Assembly (NCBI GenBank): GCA_016870295.1 | Contig: VGBY01000026.1 | Location: 1-10,527, forward strand | DNA: 10,527 nt | Direction of reading: 5' to 3' | Origin: Actinomycetota bacterium | GTDB lineage: Bacteria > Actinomycetota > Acidimicrobiia > Acidimicrobiales > Ilumatobacteraceae | Shown: positions 1 to 6,562 of the stretch, in pieces | Layout: every line of letters begins with the position of its first letter | Numbering within the stretch: the first letter of the stretch is position 1 | Translations under genes and position numbers: made by a program | The notes under the pieces: generated by a model | Seen by the model: only the letters and a program-made list of their open reading frames with translations | What the model was told of the DNA's origin: nothing | The model's database searches: none

Positions 1-1206
1 TTCATCGTCGGCGACCCGTTGCAATCGATCTACGGATGGAACGGTGCCGACCCTGCGTTGTTTCGCAGTCTGCCCGATGCGTTGCCGCGCCCGACGGTGC
101 TCACGCTGCCGAGCAACTACCGCTGCACTCCGCAAGTGTTGGAGGTCGCCACGCACGTCGCGAGCGATGCCAGCGAGCCTGCACCACCCGCGCGCAATTC
201 GACAGGGCAAGGTGGGCGACCCACCCTCTATTCGCGGCGCACGAGCGGCCTGCCCGTGCAATACATCGAAGTCGATGACGACATCGACGAAGCCATGCTG
301 GTGCGTCATGCCATCGAACAGCATCTGCACTCGGGGGTGGAGCCGTCGATTGCGGTGCTCGCCCGCACGCACACCTTGTTGGAGGGCGTGAAGCCAAGCC
401 TCATCGCGGCCGGCATTCCGGTGGCGTCGCGTCGCGCCAGCACCATGCGCAGCAACGCGATCGACGAAGTCGCCGAATGTCGCACGCGCCACGACCTCAC
501 CGTGTGGTCTGCCGACGTCATCGTGGAATCCACCGACGAAGACGAGCGCATCGTCGCCGAACAAGTGCAGGCATATCTGCGCAGCAGCACCCAAGGCGTT
601 GTCGACGGTCGCAGCGCGGCGGCGTATCTGCGCGCGAGCCAGACTGCCCCCGAGCGCTACGGCGTCGAACTACTCACTTTTCACGCGGCAAAGGGTCGCG
701 AGTTCTCGGTAGTAATCATCATCGGTGCCGAGCGCGGGTTCATGCCGCACGCATCCGCCAAGAGCGACGCGCAACTGCGCGAAGAAGCGCGACTCGCCTA
801 CGTGGCGTGCACCCGCGCCGCTGACCGACTCATTATCACTCGTGCCCGCAAACGCAACCGTCGCAACACGACGGTGAGCCCATTTTTTGCGTCACTGCCC
901 GACAGCGTTCGACAACAAAGTCAGGGTGTCGTCGACTCGGTGCCGACGACGTTGCCCCGACTCTCCACTCAGAGCGATCCACGTGCTGCCGCCGACCGCG
1001 ACCTGCGGCGGCGCCTCGGTGTGATGCGCAGCGTGATAGCCCGCACCAACTTCACCTTGCCCGAGGCCGTGCTGAGTGACGCCGAACTCTCGCGAATCGT
1101 CGCCGACAAGCCGCGCACGATGGAAGATCTCTCACGAATACTTGGTCCGCTCACCGCGAGTCGACTGGGTGCCGCGATACTGCGCGAGGTCGGTGCAACG
1201 GCATGA
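1..1206 (+). CDS. UvrD2-like superfamily 1 DNA helicase, C-terminal part (5' end outside window)
   Basis: ATP-dependent 3'-5' DNA helicase of the UvrD/PcrA/Rep family, which unwinds DNA in repair and replication. The frame is open from base 1, so the Walker A motif and N-terminus lie upstream; 401 residues are visible. Motifs in order: GDPLQSIYGWNGAD (motif III, visible residues 4-17), LPSNYR (motif IV, about 36-41), VELLTFHAAKGREF (motif V, about 222-235) and EEARLAYVACTRA (motif VI, about 261-273). Residues about 335-398, containing LPEAVLSDAELSRIVADKP, resemble the HRDC domain that ends actinobacterial UvrD2. The stretch from motif VI to the end has no cysteine, so the four-cysteine module of mycobacterial UvrD2 is absent. 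The TGA overlaps the ATG of the exonuclease gene by four bases, suggesting translational coupling. The superfamily is certain; the UvrD2 subgroup is likely. Confidence 0.93.
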   Translation, partial: FIVGDPLQSIYGWNGADPALFRSLPDALPRPTVLTLPSNYRCTPQVLEVATHVASDASEPAPPARNSTGQGGRPTLYSRRTSGLPVQYIEVDDDIDEAMLVRHAIEQHLHSGVEPSIAVLARTHTLLEGVKPSLIAAGIPVASRRASTMRSNAIDEVAECRTRHDLTVWSADVIVESTDEDERIVAEQVQAYLRSSTQGVVDGRSAAAYLRASQTAPERYGVELLTFHAAKGREFSVVIIIGAERGFMPHASAKSDAQLREEARLAYVACTRAADRLIITRARKRNRRNTTVSPFFASLPDSVRQQSQGVVDSVPTTLPRLSTQSDPRAAADRDLRRRLGVMRSVIARTNFTLPEAVLSDAELSRIVADKPRTMEDLSRILGPLTASRLGAAILREVGATA

Positions 1207-1859
1207 GCCTTCGCGATGTTGCGAAGTCGGCGGCTGCCGGCGTGCACGACACGGCCATGCCCCGTTTGGTCGCCGGCGTGCCCGACGCCGCCATGCCCAT
1301 TTCGCAGGTGCGCTTTGCAGTGGTCGACACCGAGACGACCGGTCTCTCCACGGACAACGATCGCGTCCTGCAAATCGGTGTCGTGGTCGCGCGGGGCGAT
1401 GGCAGCGTCGAGCATCAATTCGTCACATATCTGAAGCGGCTCTCGTGGGGATTCGGGCATGTTGGCGCATTCCACATCCACGGCATTACCCGCCGCCAAC
1501 TTCGACACGGAATGAAACCCACCGAGGCACTCGAGATGCTGAACGTGCTCATCGATGGTTGCGTCTTCACCGCACACAACGCCAAGTTTGATCTCGGGTT
1601 CTTGCGGTCCGATTCGATTCGGCTCGAGGTGCCACTCAAACTCACCGGGCCGCTCTGCACATTGAATCTCTCCCGACGCCTCGACCCCAATCGCACGATG
1701 TCACACAAACTGCGCGATGTTGCGGCACGGCTCGGCAAGTCGACCGACCGGCCGCACGACGCACTCGCCGATGCGCAACTCACCGGCGCCGTGCTGCCGT
1801 CGCTGCTGGCGGCGCATCGCATCACCACCTACGGCGAACTCACCGCCCACTTCGGCTAA
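1203..1859 (+). CDS. DnaQ-like DEDDh 3'-5' exonuclease (DNA polymerase III epsilon-type domain)
   Basis: Single-domain nuclease of 218 residues, expected to remove nucleotides from DNA (or RNA) 3' ends with two metal ions. All three Exo motifs are present: VDTETTG (Exo I, D42 and E44), HNAKFDLGFL (Exo II, D130) and HDALADA (Exo III, H185 and D190). No BRCT, UvrC/GIY-YIG or polymerase-binding extension is visible, so it is probably not the replicative proofreading subunit itself. The ATG at 1203 overlaps the helicase stop, and I chose it for that reason. It gives about 37 residues before the fold, made largely of a 12-residue unit repeated twice. In-frame ATG codons at 1257 and 1293 lie at the ends of the repeats; 1293 would start just before the domain, so the true start is uncertain. 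Coupling to a helicase suggests a joint repair role (inference). Substrate unknown. Confidence 0.92.
   Translation: MSLRDVAKSAAAGVHDTAMPRLVAGVPDAAMPISQVRFAVVDTETTGLSTDNDRVLQIGVVVARGDGSVEHQFVTYLKRLSWGFGHVGAFHIHGITRRQLRHGMKPTEALEMLNVLIDGCVFTAHNAKFDLGFLRSDSIRLEVPLKLTGPLCTLNLSRRLDPNRTMSHKLRDVAARLGKSTDRPHDALADAQLTGAVLPSLLAAHRITTYGELTAHFG
1236..1298 (+). repeat. In-frame tandem duplication, 36-base period, in the exonuclease N-terminus
   Basis: Bases 1236-1262 and 1272-1298 are the same 27-base block with three mismatches (24 of 27 identical). The period is 36 bases, or 12 codons, so the reading frame is kept. The encoded units read AAGVHDTAMP and VAGVPDAAMP. Each copy ends in ATG CCC, so the duplication also doubles a possible start codon. 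It lies before the conserved nuclease domain, in sequence not expected to belong to the fold. Confidence 0.8.
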
Positions 1860-1875
1860 GCCGCGGGCTGCGGTT
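1859..1875. terminator. Small GC-rich hairpin between convergent stop codons
   Basis: The 14-base gap between the exonuclease TAA and the pafC TAA contains CCGC (1861-1864) and GCGG (1870-1873) around a five-base loop. The stem can extend by a G-T wobble and an A-T pair into both stop codons. It is placed where a bidirectional terminator would sit, but the stem is short and no T-run follows, so the function is only suggested. Confidence 0.25.
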
Positions 1876-2932
1876 ACACGTACTTTGCGCGCACCTCGGT
1901 GGCCGTCGTCGCCTGCAAGCGCTTGTACTTCGCTGGCTCAATTACCTCGACATTGCCGCCACCTCGCAACAACAGGCGCGCCAGCCAGTGCTCGCTGCCG
2001 ATGCGCAATGTCACGTCCACCGACCCGTCGCGGTTTTTCACGCGCGACACCGTTGGATATGCCTCGGCAATCCAACTTGCATCGTCACGCACACGCAACG
2101 TGACGCTTTCGAGCGTGTCGCCGAACCACTCGCGGTCGGCTTCACTCTCGGCGCGACGCGCGACATCCACCTGGTCATAGGTCTTGCCGGTGCGCACGAT
2201 GGACTGGATGCGATCGACGCGGAAGTTGCGCATCGCGCCCGACTTGTCGTCGTCGGCGAGCACGTACCAGTGACCACGTTCGCTGAAGATCTTGCCGACC
2301 CGGATCGTGCGCATCGACACGTCGCTGCGGGCGGGGTTGAAGTAGGCGATTCGCAACTCCAACGACTCTTGCTGCGAACGCTGCAACTCTTCAAGCAGTG
2401 GGTCGTCGGGCAGATCGATCTTGACCGGGTTGTCGTCGGAGTCGGGCGTCAATCGCCTCAGCTTGGCGACTGCACTCGTCAATGCCGTGCGCTTCGAGGC
2501 ACCCGGCAAACGCTGGGCTGCATCGACCATCGCGACAATTGCGTACATCTCGGCACTCGTCAGTCGCAACGGGCGCGAGAACAAAGTCGGAATCTCGGCA
2601 ATCACCCAACCGTCGTCGACGAACACATCGACGAGCGCGTCGGGTGTGTACGGCGGCACTCCGCAGACTGCCGCCATCTGCAGGTCGGCGACCAGATCTT
2701 CTTCACTCATGCGGAATTGACGGGCAACTTCGGGCAGCCGCACACGTTTGCGTTTCATTAGCCACGGGAGGATGAGCAGCAGGCCGGCAACACGCTCCGA
2801 TGCGCTGCGCGGCCCGCGGCGTTTGGTGGCACGGGTGCGAGTGGTGCTGGCGGCGGGCTTCGTTGCCGTCGCGCGTTTCTTCGCCGGCTTCTTCGCCGAC
2901 TTCTTCGCCTTCGTCGCACGTTTCTTGGCCAT
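1874..2932 (-). CDS. pafC: PafC-like WYL-domain transcriptional regulator with a basic histone-H1-like N-terminal tail
   Basis: Partner of PafB. In mycobacteria PafB and PafC together activate the LexA-independent DNA-damage response. In this 352-residue protein, residues 1-42 are a tail of about 18 Lys/Arg with no Asp or Glu, built of AKK, PAKK and RATK steps. A winged-helix region follows (about 46-115; SERVAGLLLILPWLMKRKRV). The WYL domain contains GHWYVLADDD (about 220-229) and NFRVDRIQ (about 236-243). The C-terminal WCX region ends near VIEPAKYKRL. The usual W-Y-L reads W-Y-V. PafC is normally about 310-330 residues, and the tail accounts for the excess. The ATG at 2932 overlaps the pafB stop as TGATG; a GTG one codon upstream (2935) is the alternative. 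It is the last gene of the pgi-pafB-pafC run. Identity as PafC rests on domain order and pairing with pafB. Confidence 0.88.
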   Translation of the reverse strand: MAKKRATKAKKSAKKPAKKRATATKPAASTTRTRATKRRGPRSASERVAGLLLILPWLMKRKRVRLPEVARQFRMSEEDLVADLQMAAVCGVPPYTPDALVDVFVDDGWVIAEIPTLFSRPLRLTSAEMYAIVAMVDAAQRLPGASKRTALTSAVAKLRRLTPDSDDNPVKIDLPDDPLLEELQRSQQESLELRIAYFNPARSDVSMRTIRVGKIFSERGHWYVLADDDKSGAMRNFRVDRIQSIVRTGKTYDQVDVARRAESEADREWFGDTLESVTLRVRDDASWIAEAYPTVSRVKNRDGSVDVTLRIGSEHWLARLLLRGGGNVEVIEPAKYKRLQATTATEVRAKYV

Positions 2933-3924
2933 CACGCACGCTCCGCGAGTTCATCCAACCAACGCACCACGTTGTCGCGAACCTCTTGCGGCTCAATCAC
3001 CTCGGCCTTGTCGACCATCGCAAACAACCACAATCGGAATGCATACGTGTTGCTGCACGGCACCTCGAACACCGCCGAACCGTCGGCGCCCTCGCTGACG
3101 ATTGCCTCGCGACCGAATTCGCGCGTCACACCACGCACGAGCGACGAGTCCACCCGCACCTTGGCAGTCGGGTGCTCGTAGTCGCCGGCGGCCATCATCT
3201 GACGATCGTTCGGCACCGCCTTGGCGATGTTGAGACCCTTCGGGATCTTGTAGGCGTTGGGCTTGCCCATCTTCACTTCGCTCTCGATGCGATCGACACG
3301 AAACACGCGCTGTGCCTTGCGCAGATGGTCATGACCGACGAGATACCAGAAACCTTTTCGTGCGAGCATGCCGTAGGCATCAACGACGCGGTCGTCGCCC
3401 TTGTAGGTGAACGACAACGGCGCACGCTTGCTGATGGCAGCGAGGATCACGTCGAGATGAGGATCACTGAAACCGATGGTGACACGTGCGCCCAGGCTCG
3501 GCCTGACACGTTCGGCACCCAACTTCCACAACGCAACTTCGCTCTCGCTCGCAGCGAGTCGCACGGTGGCGGCGGCAATCTGTAGCGCTTCAATTTCTTG
3601 CGGGGTGAAGTTTGCGTCGGTGAACTCGTAGTTGTTGCGGGTCACTTTGTATGCGGTCTCGCCGGCCTGGTCACCGCCGAGCACCACCGTCTCGATCGGG
3701 ATGCCAAGTTCACGCAGGTCGCTCTTGTCGCGTTCGAACTGCGCTCGGGCGGCATCGGGATCTTCGCTGTACTGGCCGGCGAGTTCCTGACGGATGCGTT
3801 TCAGCGTGATTGGTTGGTTGCGCACCGACAACAACGCCAACAAATTGAGCATCCGCTCGGCGGCGTTGATTTTGACTTTCTTCGTCACGGGGTTTCCGAG
3901 TGTAGTCAGCGACCGTTTCGCCAC
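2932..3924 (-). CDS. pafB: PafB-like WYL-domain transcriptional regulator
   Basis: First partner of the PafBC pair, an activator of DNA-damage genes in mycobacteria whose WYL domains are thought to sense a nucleic-acid signal. It has 330 residues, the usual length. A helix-turn-helix region covers about 18-100 with the PafB-typical stretch FERDKSDLRELGIPIE (63-78). The WYL domain covers about 157-217 with GFWYLVGHDH (W193, Y194, L195) and RVFRVDRIES (206-215). A WCX domain covers about 250-325. The GTG start at 3924 lies inside the 3' end of pgi, a 19-base overlap. An in-frame GTG at 3888 (codon 13) would remove the overlap and still keep the DNA-binding domain. Neither start has a strong ribosome binding site, so translation may depend on that of pgi. 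Its stop overlaps the start of pafC. No pup, pafA or proteasome gene is in view. Confidence 0.92.
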   Translation of the reverse strand: MAKRSLTTLGNPVTKKVKINAAERMLNLLALLSVRNQPITLKRIRQELAGQYSEDPDAARAQFERDKSDLRELGIPIETVVLGGDQAGETAYKVTRNNYEFTDANFTPQEIEALQIAAATVRLAASESEVALWKLGAERVRPSLGARVTIGFSDPHLDVILAAISKRAPLSFTYKGDDRVVDAYGMLARKGFWYLVGHDHLRKAQRVFRVDRIESEVKMGKPNAYKIPKGLNIAKAVPNDRQMMAAGDYEHPTAKVRVDSSLVRGVTREFGREAIVSEGADGSAVFEVPCSNTYAFRLWLFAMVDKAEVIEPQEVRDNVVRWLDELAERA

Positions 3925-5519
3925 TGGCGATGACGGGCAACCAAGTTGATGGTGGAGGCGTCGGTTGCACGAGTCGCACCCGCATCAGCACCCGTCGCGT
4001 CACCGGATGTGCCGTTGATGTCCGCCGCCACGCGCGCAGCCAGATGCTTGCCCAGTTCGACGCCCCACTGGTCGAAACTGTTCACCCCGTACATGACTCC
4101 TTCTACGAACGTTGCGTGCTCGTATGTGCCGATCAGCGCGCCGAGCGCCCGCGGGGTGAGACGCGAAAACAGCAGTGTTGTGCTCGGACGATTGCCCGGT
4201 GTGGCACGATGCGCACGCAGGGTGGCGGCTCCCCCGACTTCGTCAGCCGTTACGCCGAAGGCCAGGGCTTGTGACTGCGCGATCATGTTCGCGACGAGCG
4301 TGTCGTGGTCGCTGTGCGACGCACCCAATCCCGCGCTGTGCCCGACGAAGTCGCACGGCACCACCTGGGTTCCCTGGTGCAACATCTGGAAGAACGCGTG
4401 CTGGGCGTTCGTGCCCACGCCACCCCACACCACCGGCGTGCTCACTGCAACGGGCCGACCGTCGCGATCGACCGACTTGCCGTTGCTCTCCATGATGAGT
4501 TGCTGCAGATACGCCGGCAGAAGCGCTAGCGCCCGCGAATACGGCACCACCGCCACGCTGGTGTGGCCGAGCACGGCGGTGTTCCACCACCACAACAATC
4601 CGAGAATGAGTGGCACGTTGTCGGCATCGCGTGCGCCGACGAAATGCTCGTCGACGAGGCGCATGCCGTCGTGCACGTCGTGCAGCGCGTCGAGACCGAA
4701 ACCCAAAGCGACCGCGAGTGGGACGGCTGATGAAACGGAGTACCGGCCGCCCACGCTCTCGGGCATGCTGAGCACCCGACCAACCGGCAGCCCGCTCGCT
4801 GCCACGCGATCTGGTTGCGAGGTCACTGCGATCACCTGCGCACCGGGGTTGCTGACGCCACCAGCCTTCAGCCATGCCACGGCGCGTCGCGCATTAGCCA
4901 GGGTCTCGGTAGTGCCGAACGCCTTCGAACACACCACGACGATCGTGTGGCGCGGGTCGAGACCTTCGATTGCGCGGTCGAGGTCGAGCGGGTCGATGTT
5001 CGAGGCAAAGCGCACCGAGCGCTGCGGCGGTCGCATCGCTGCCAATGCATCGCACAGGAGCGCCGGACCGAGATCACTGCCACCGATGCCGAGGTTCACC
5101 ACGTGCGTGTTGTGTGCCGGAGTCTGCTGCACCGTTTCGCGAACCTCGCGTCGCGAAACTTCGGCAAGCGCCCGCAATGACGCCGGTGCTGTGCTGTCGC
5201 TCACTGCGCGCATCGCAACATGGGTTACTGCGCGACCTTCGGTGTGGTTGATCGCTTCGCCGGCAATCATCTGTTTCCGCACATCAAACACGCCGCGTTC
5301 GTGTGCGGTGCTGAACAGGGCTTCGATCACCTGCGTCGTGACAAGTTGTTTCGAGAAGTCGAAGAACAGCTCGCAGTCGCCCAGCGAAAGTGTGCGCGAA
5401 AGCGAATCGGCGCGTCCCACGTCGGTGGCGAACAAATCGCGCAACGAGGAAGTGCGCAAAGACCGTGCGAGTGTTGCGAGTTGGGGTGGCACGCTGCCAG
5501 CGCCGCTCATTACTGCCAT
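3906..5519 (-). CDS. pgi: Glucose-6-phosphate isomerase
   Basis: Cytosolic enzyme interconverting glucose 6-phosphate and fructose 6-phosphate in glycolysis and gluconeogenesis. About 537 residues from the chosen start, normal for bacterial Pgi. Visible motifs: NLGIGGSDLGP (about 142-152), the first family signature ESVGGRYSVSSAVPL (254-268), the second YLQQLIMESNGKS (337-349) with catalytic Glu344, NAQHAFFQMLHQGT with catalytic His374, and NSFDQWGVELGK with Lys491. The phosphate-binding loop reads SKAFGTTET where most members have SKTFTT. An Ala/Asp/Thr-rich insert precedes the C-terminal tail. The frame stays open to 5648, so the start is uncertain: ATG at 5519 (GGTAG just upstream), ATG at 5510, or ATG at 5540. 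A TAGACT hexamer at 5526-5521 on the minus strand would suit a promoter for the 5510 start. First gene of the pgi-pafB-pafC run. Confidence 0.95.
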   Translation of the reverse strand: MAVMSGAGSVPPQLATLARSLRTSSLRDLFATDVGRADSLSRTLSLGDCELFFDFSKQLVTTQVIEALFSTAHERGVFDVRKQMIAGEAINHTEGRAVTHVAMRAVSDSTAPASLRALAEVSRREVRETVQQTPAHNTHVVNLGIGGSDLGPALLCDALAAMRPPQRSVRFASNIDPLDLDRAIEGLDPRHTIVVVCSKAFGTTETLANARRAVAWLKAGGVSNPGAQVIAVTSQPDRVAASGLPVGRVLSMPESVGGRYSVSSAVPLAVALGFGLDALHDVHDGMRLVDEHFVGARDADNVPLILGLLWWWNTAVLGHTSVAVVPYSRALALLPAYLQQLIMESNGKSVDRDGRPVAVSTPVVWGGVGTNAQHAFFQMLHQGTQVVPCDFVGHSAGLGASHSDHDTLVANMIAQSQALAFGVTADEVGGAATLRAHRATPGNRPSTTLLFSRLTPRALGALIGTYEHATFVEGVMYGVNSFDQWGVELGKHLAARVAADINGTSGDATGADAGATRATDASTINLVARHRQWRNGR

Positions 5520-5583
5520 CAGTCTACCGAGCGAGCACATCACGAATCGGTGAATCACACGGTCATTAGTGTCGAAGTTCGGC
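5520..5583. promoter_or_regulatory. Divergent intergenic region between pgi and rarD
   Basis: About 64 bases between the likely starts of pgi (minus) and rarD (plus) must hold both promoters if these starts are right. A TANNNT hexamer (TAGACT, minus strand, 5526-5521) and another (TAGTGT, plus strand, 5567-5572) are the only -10-like sequences I see. Neither has a convincing -35 partner. The assignment rests mainly on gene arrangement. Confidence 0.3.
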
Positions 5584-6540
5584 ATGAACGGCGCTTCGCA
5601 ACACGACCCGAACGGTGGCGTAGCGAGCGGTCGCGACAACGGCACCACTCCGACGAATGGTGGCGTGGCGAGCGGCCTCGGTGCCTACCTCTTGTGGGGT
5701 GTGTTGACGATTTATTGGAAGTTGCTCGACGACTTCGACGCCTTCGACCTCATCGGCTGGCGCATCGTCACGGCCGTGACGTTGTTGTTGGTGCTCGTTG
5801 CCGCCCAGCGTCGCCTGCGATTCGTAACCGCAGCGTTACGCGACGGCAAACTGCTGGTGCGCATCGCCGCTGCAGCGGTGCTGCTCGTCACGAACTGGAC
5901 GTTGTACGTATGGGCGGTCGTCAACGAGCATGTGATCGAAACGGCACTCGGCTACTTCATCGCCCCGCTGTTCACGTCGCTCATCGGTGTGGCGGTGCTG
6001 GGCGAACCTCTGCGGCGACTGCAGAAGATCGCGCTCGGTTTTGCGTTCGCCTCGGTGGCCGTGTTGACGGTGGCGTACGGTCGCCCGCCCCTCATCGCAT
6101 TGGCGATCGCCACATCATGGGCCGTGTACGGGTTGTTGAAGAAACAAATCTCGCTGCGCCCCGTCGAGAGTCTCACTGCCGAAACCATCGTGCTCACGCC
6201 CCCGGCGGTCGCACTCGTGGCGTGGAGTCTCACCCGCAGCGACGCGATGTTTGGCGGCGCATCATCGGGCGAGGTGGTGTTGATTTTGTTGACGGGTCTC
6301 ATCACGGCGGTGCCGCTGCTCTTGTTCGCGCATTCCGCCCTACGACTGCCGCTTACCGTGATCGGCCCGATGCAATACCTCGTGCCGGTCATCAACTTTC
6401 TGCTCGGCTGGTTGGCGTACGAAGAGTCGATGTCAACCGCGCGATTCGTCGGATTCTTGCTCGTGTGGGTGGGGCTCGTGTGTTCGCTGGTGGATACGTG
6501 GCGCAGCAAACCGCGGACGATTGACGTTGCCGTCGGGTAG
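5584..6540 (+). CDS. rarD: RarD-type EamA/DMT family transporter
   Basis: Inner-membrane transporter of the drug/metabolite superfamily with about ten predicted membrane helices and two EamA halves. RarD hallmarks are present: GLGAYLLWGVLTIYWKLL near the start, NWTLYVWAVVNEHVIETALGYFIAPL (in pieces, about 104-128), GEPLRRLQKIA, SWAVYGLLKK at the start of the second half, and GPMQYLVPVINFLLGW (about 261-276). It has 318 residues from the ATG at 5584, which has a weak GAAG six bases upstream; a GTG at 5569 would add five residues. The first 30 residues are hydrophilic and contain the heptapeptide NGGVASG twice, fifteen codons apart. E. coli RarD is annotated as chloramphenicol-sensitivity protein, but its substrate is not established, and none can be read here. 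It converges on the tetR gene across a 22-base gap with a hairpin. Confidence 0.93.
   Translation: MNGASQHDPNGGVASGRDNGTTPTNGGVASGLGAYLLWGVLTIYWKLLDDFDAFDLIGWRIVTAVTLLLVLVAAQRRLRFVTAALRDGKLLVRIAAAAVLLVTNWTLYVWAVVNEHVIETALGYFIAPLFTSLIGVAVLGEPLRRLQKIALGFAFASVAVLTVAYGRPPLIALAIATSWAVYGLLKKQISLRPVESLTAETIVLTPPAVALVAWSLTRSDAMFGGASSGEVVLILLTGLITAVPLLLFAHSALRLPLTVIGPMQYLVPVINFLLGWLAYEESMSTARFVGFLLVWVGLVCSLVDTWRSKPRTIDVAVG
5611..5675 (+). repeat. In-frame direct repeat, 45-base period, in the rarD N-terminus
   Basis: Bases 5611-5630 and 5656-5675 match at 18 of 20 positions, spaced exactly 45 bases (15 codons) apart. Both copies encode NGGVASG. The segment lies ahead of the first membrane helix, so a duplication here would be tolerated. 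It resembles a recent partial tandem duplication. Confidence 0.75.
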
Positions 6541-6557
6541 TCGCCGACCGTTGGCGA
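6541..6557. terminator. Bidirectional hairpin between rarD and tetR
   Basis: TCGCC (6541-6545) pairs with GGCGA (6553-6557). The stem continues inward with a G-T wobble and an A-T pair to a three-base CCG loop, giving seven pairs. It fills most of the 22-base gap between the two convergent TAG stops. There is no clear T-run on either side, so it may act with Rho or simply mark the end of both transcripts. Confidence 0.45.
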
Positions 6558-6562
6558 GAGAA

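Noticed and set aside
1988..3585. Plus-strand frames of about 260 codons across pafC and pafB
   Set aside because: They mirror the reverse strand of two well-supported WYL regulators and show no domain of their own.
3823..3831. Exact TTGTCGGTG on the minus strand, the first half of the RecA-NDp promoter motif linked to PafBC
   Set aside because: It lies inside pafB coding sequence (encoding part of LSVRNQP), and the TANNNT hexamer expected eight bases downstream is absent (ACCAAT instead). One nine-base match in 10.5 kb is not strong evidence.
3946..5553. Open frame of 535 codons on the plus strand across pgi
   Set aside because: It is antisense to a clear Pgi and has the Ser/Arg/Thr/Pro-rich, low-information composition typical of reverse frames in high-GC genes; no domain is recognisable.
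5220..6524. Open frame of 434 codons on the plus strand
   Set aside because: It is antisense to pgi in its first part and out of frame with rarD in its second. It is Arg/His-rich without motifs, and RarD in the other frame is unmistakable.
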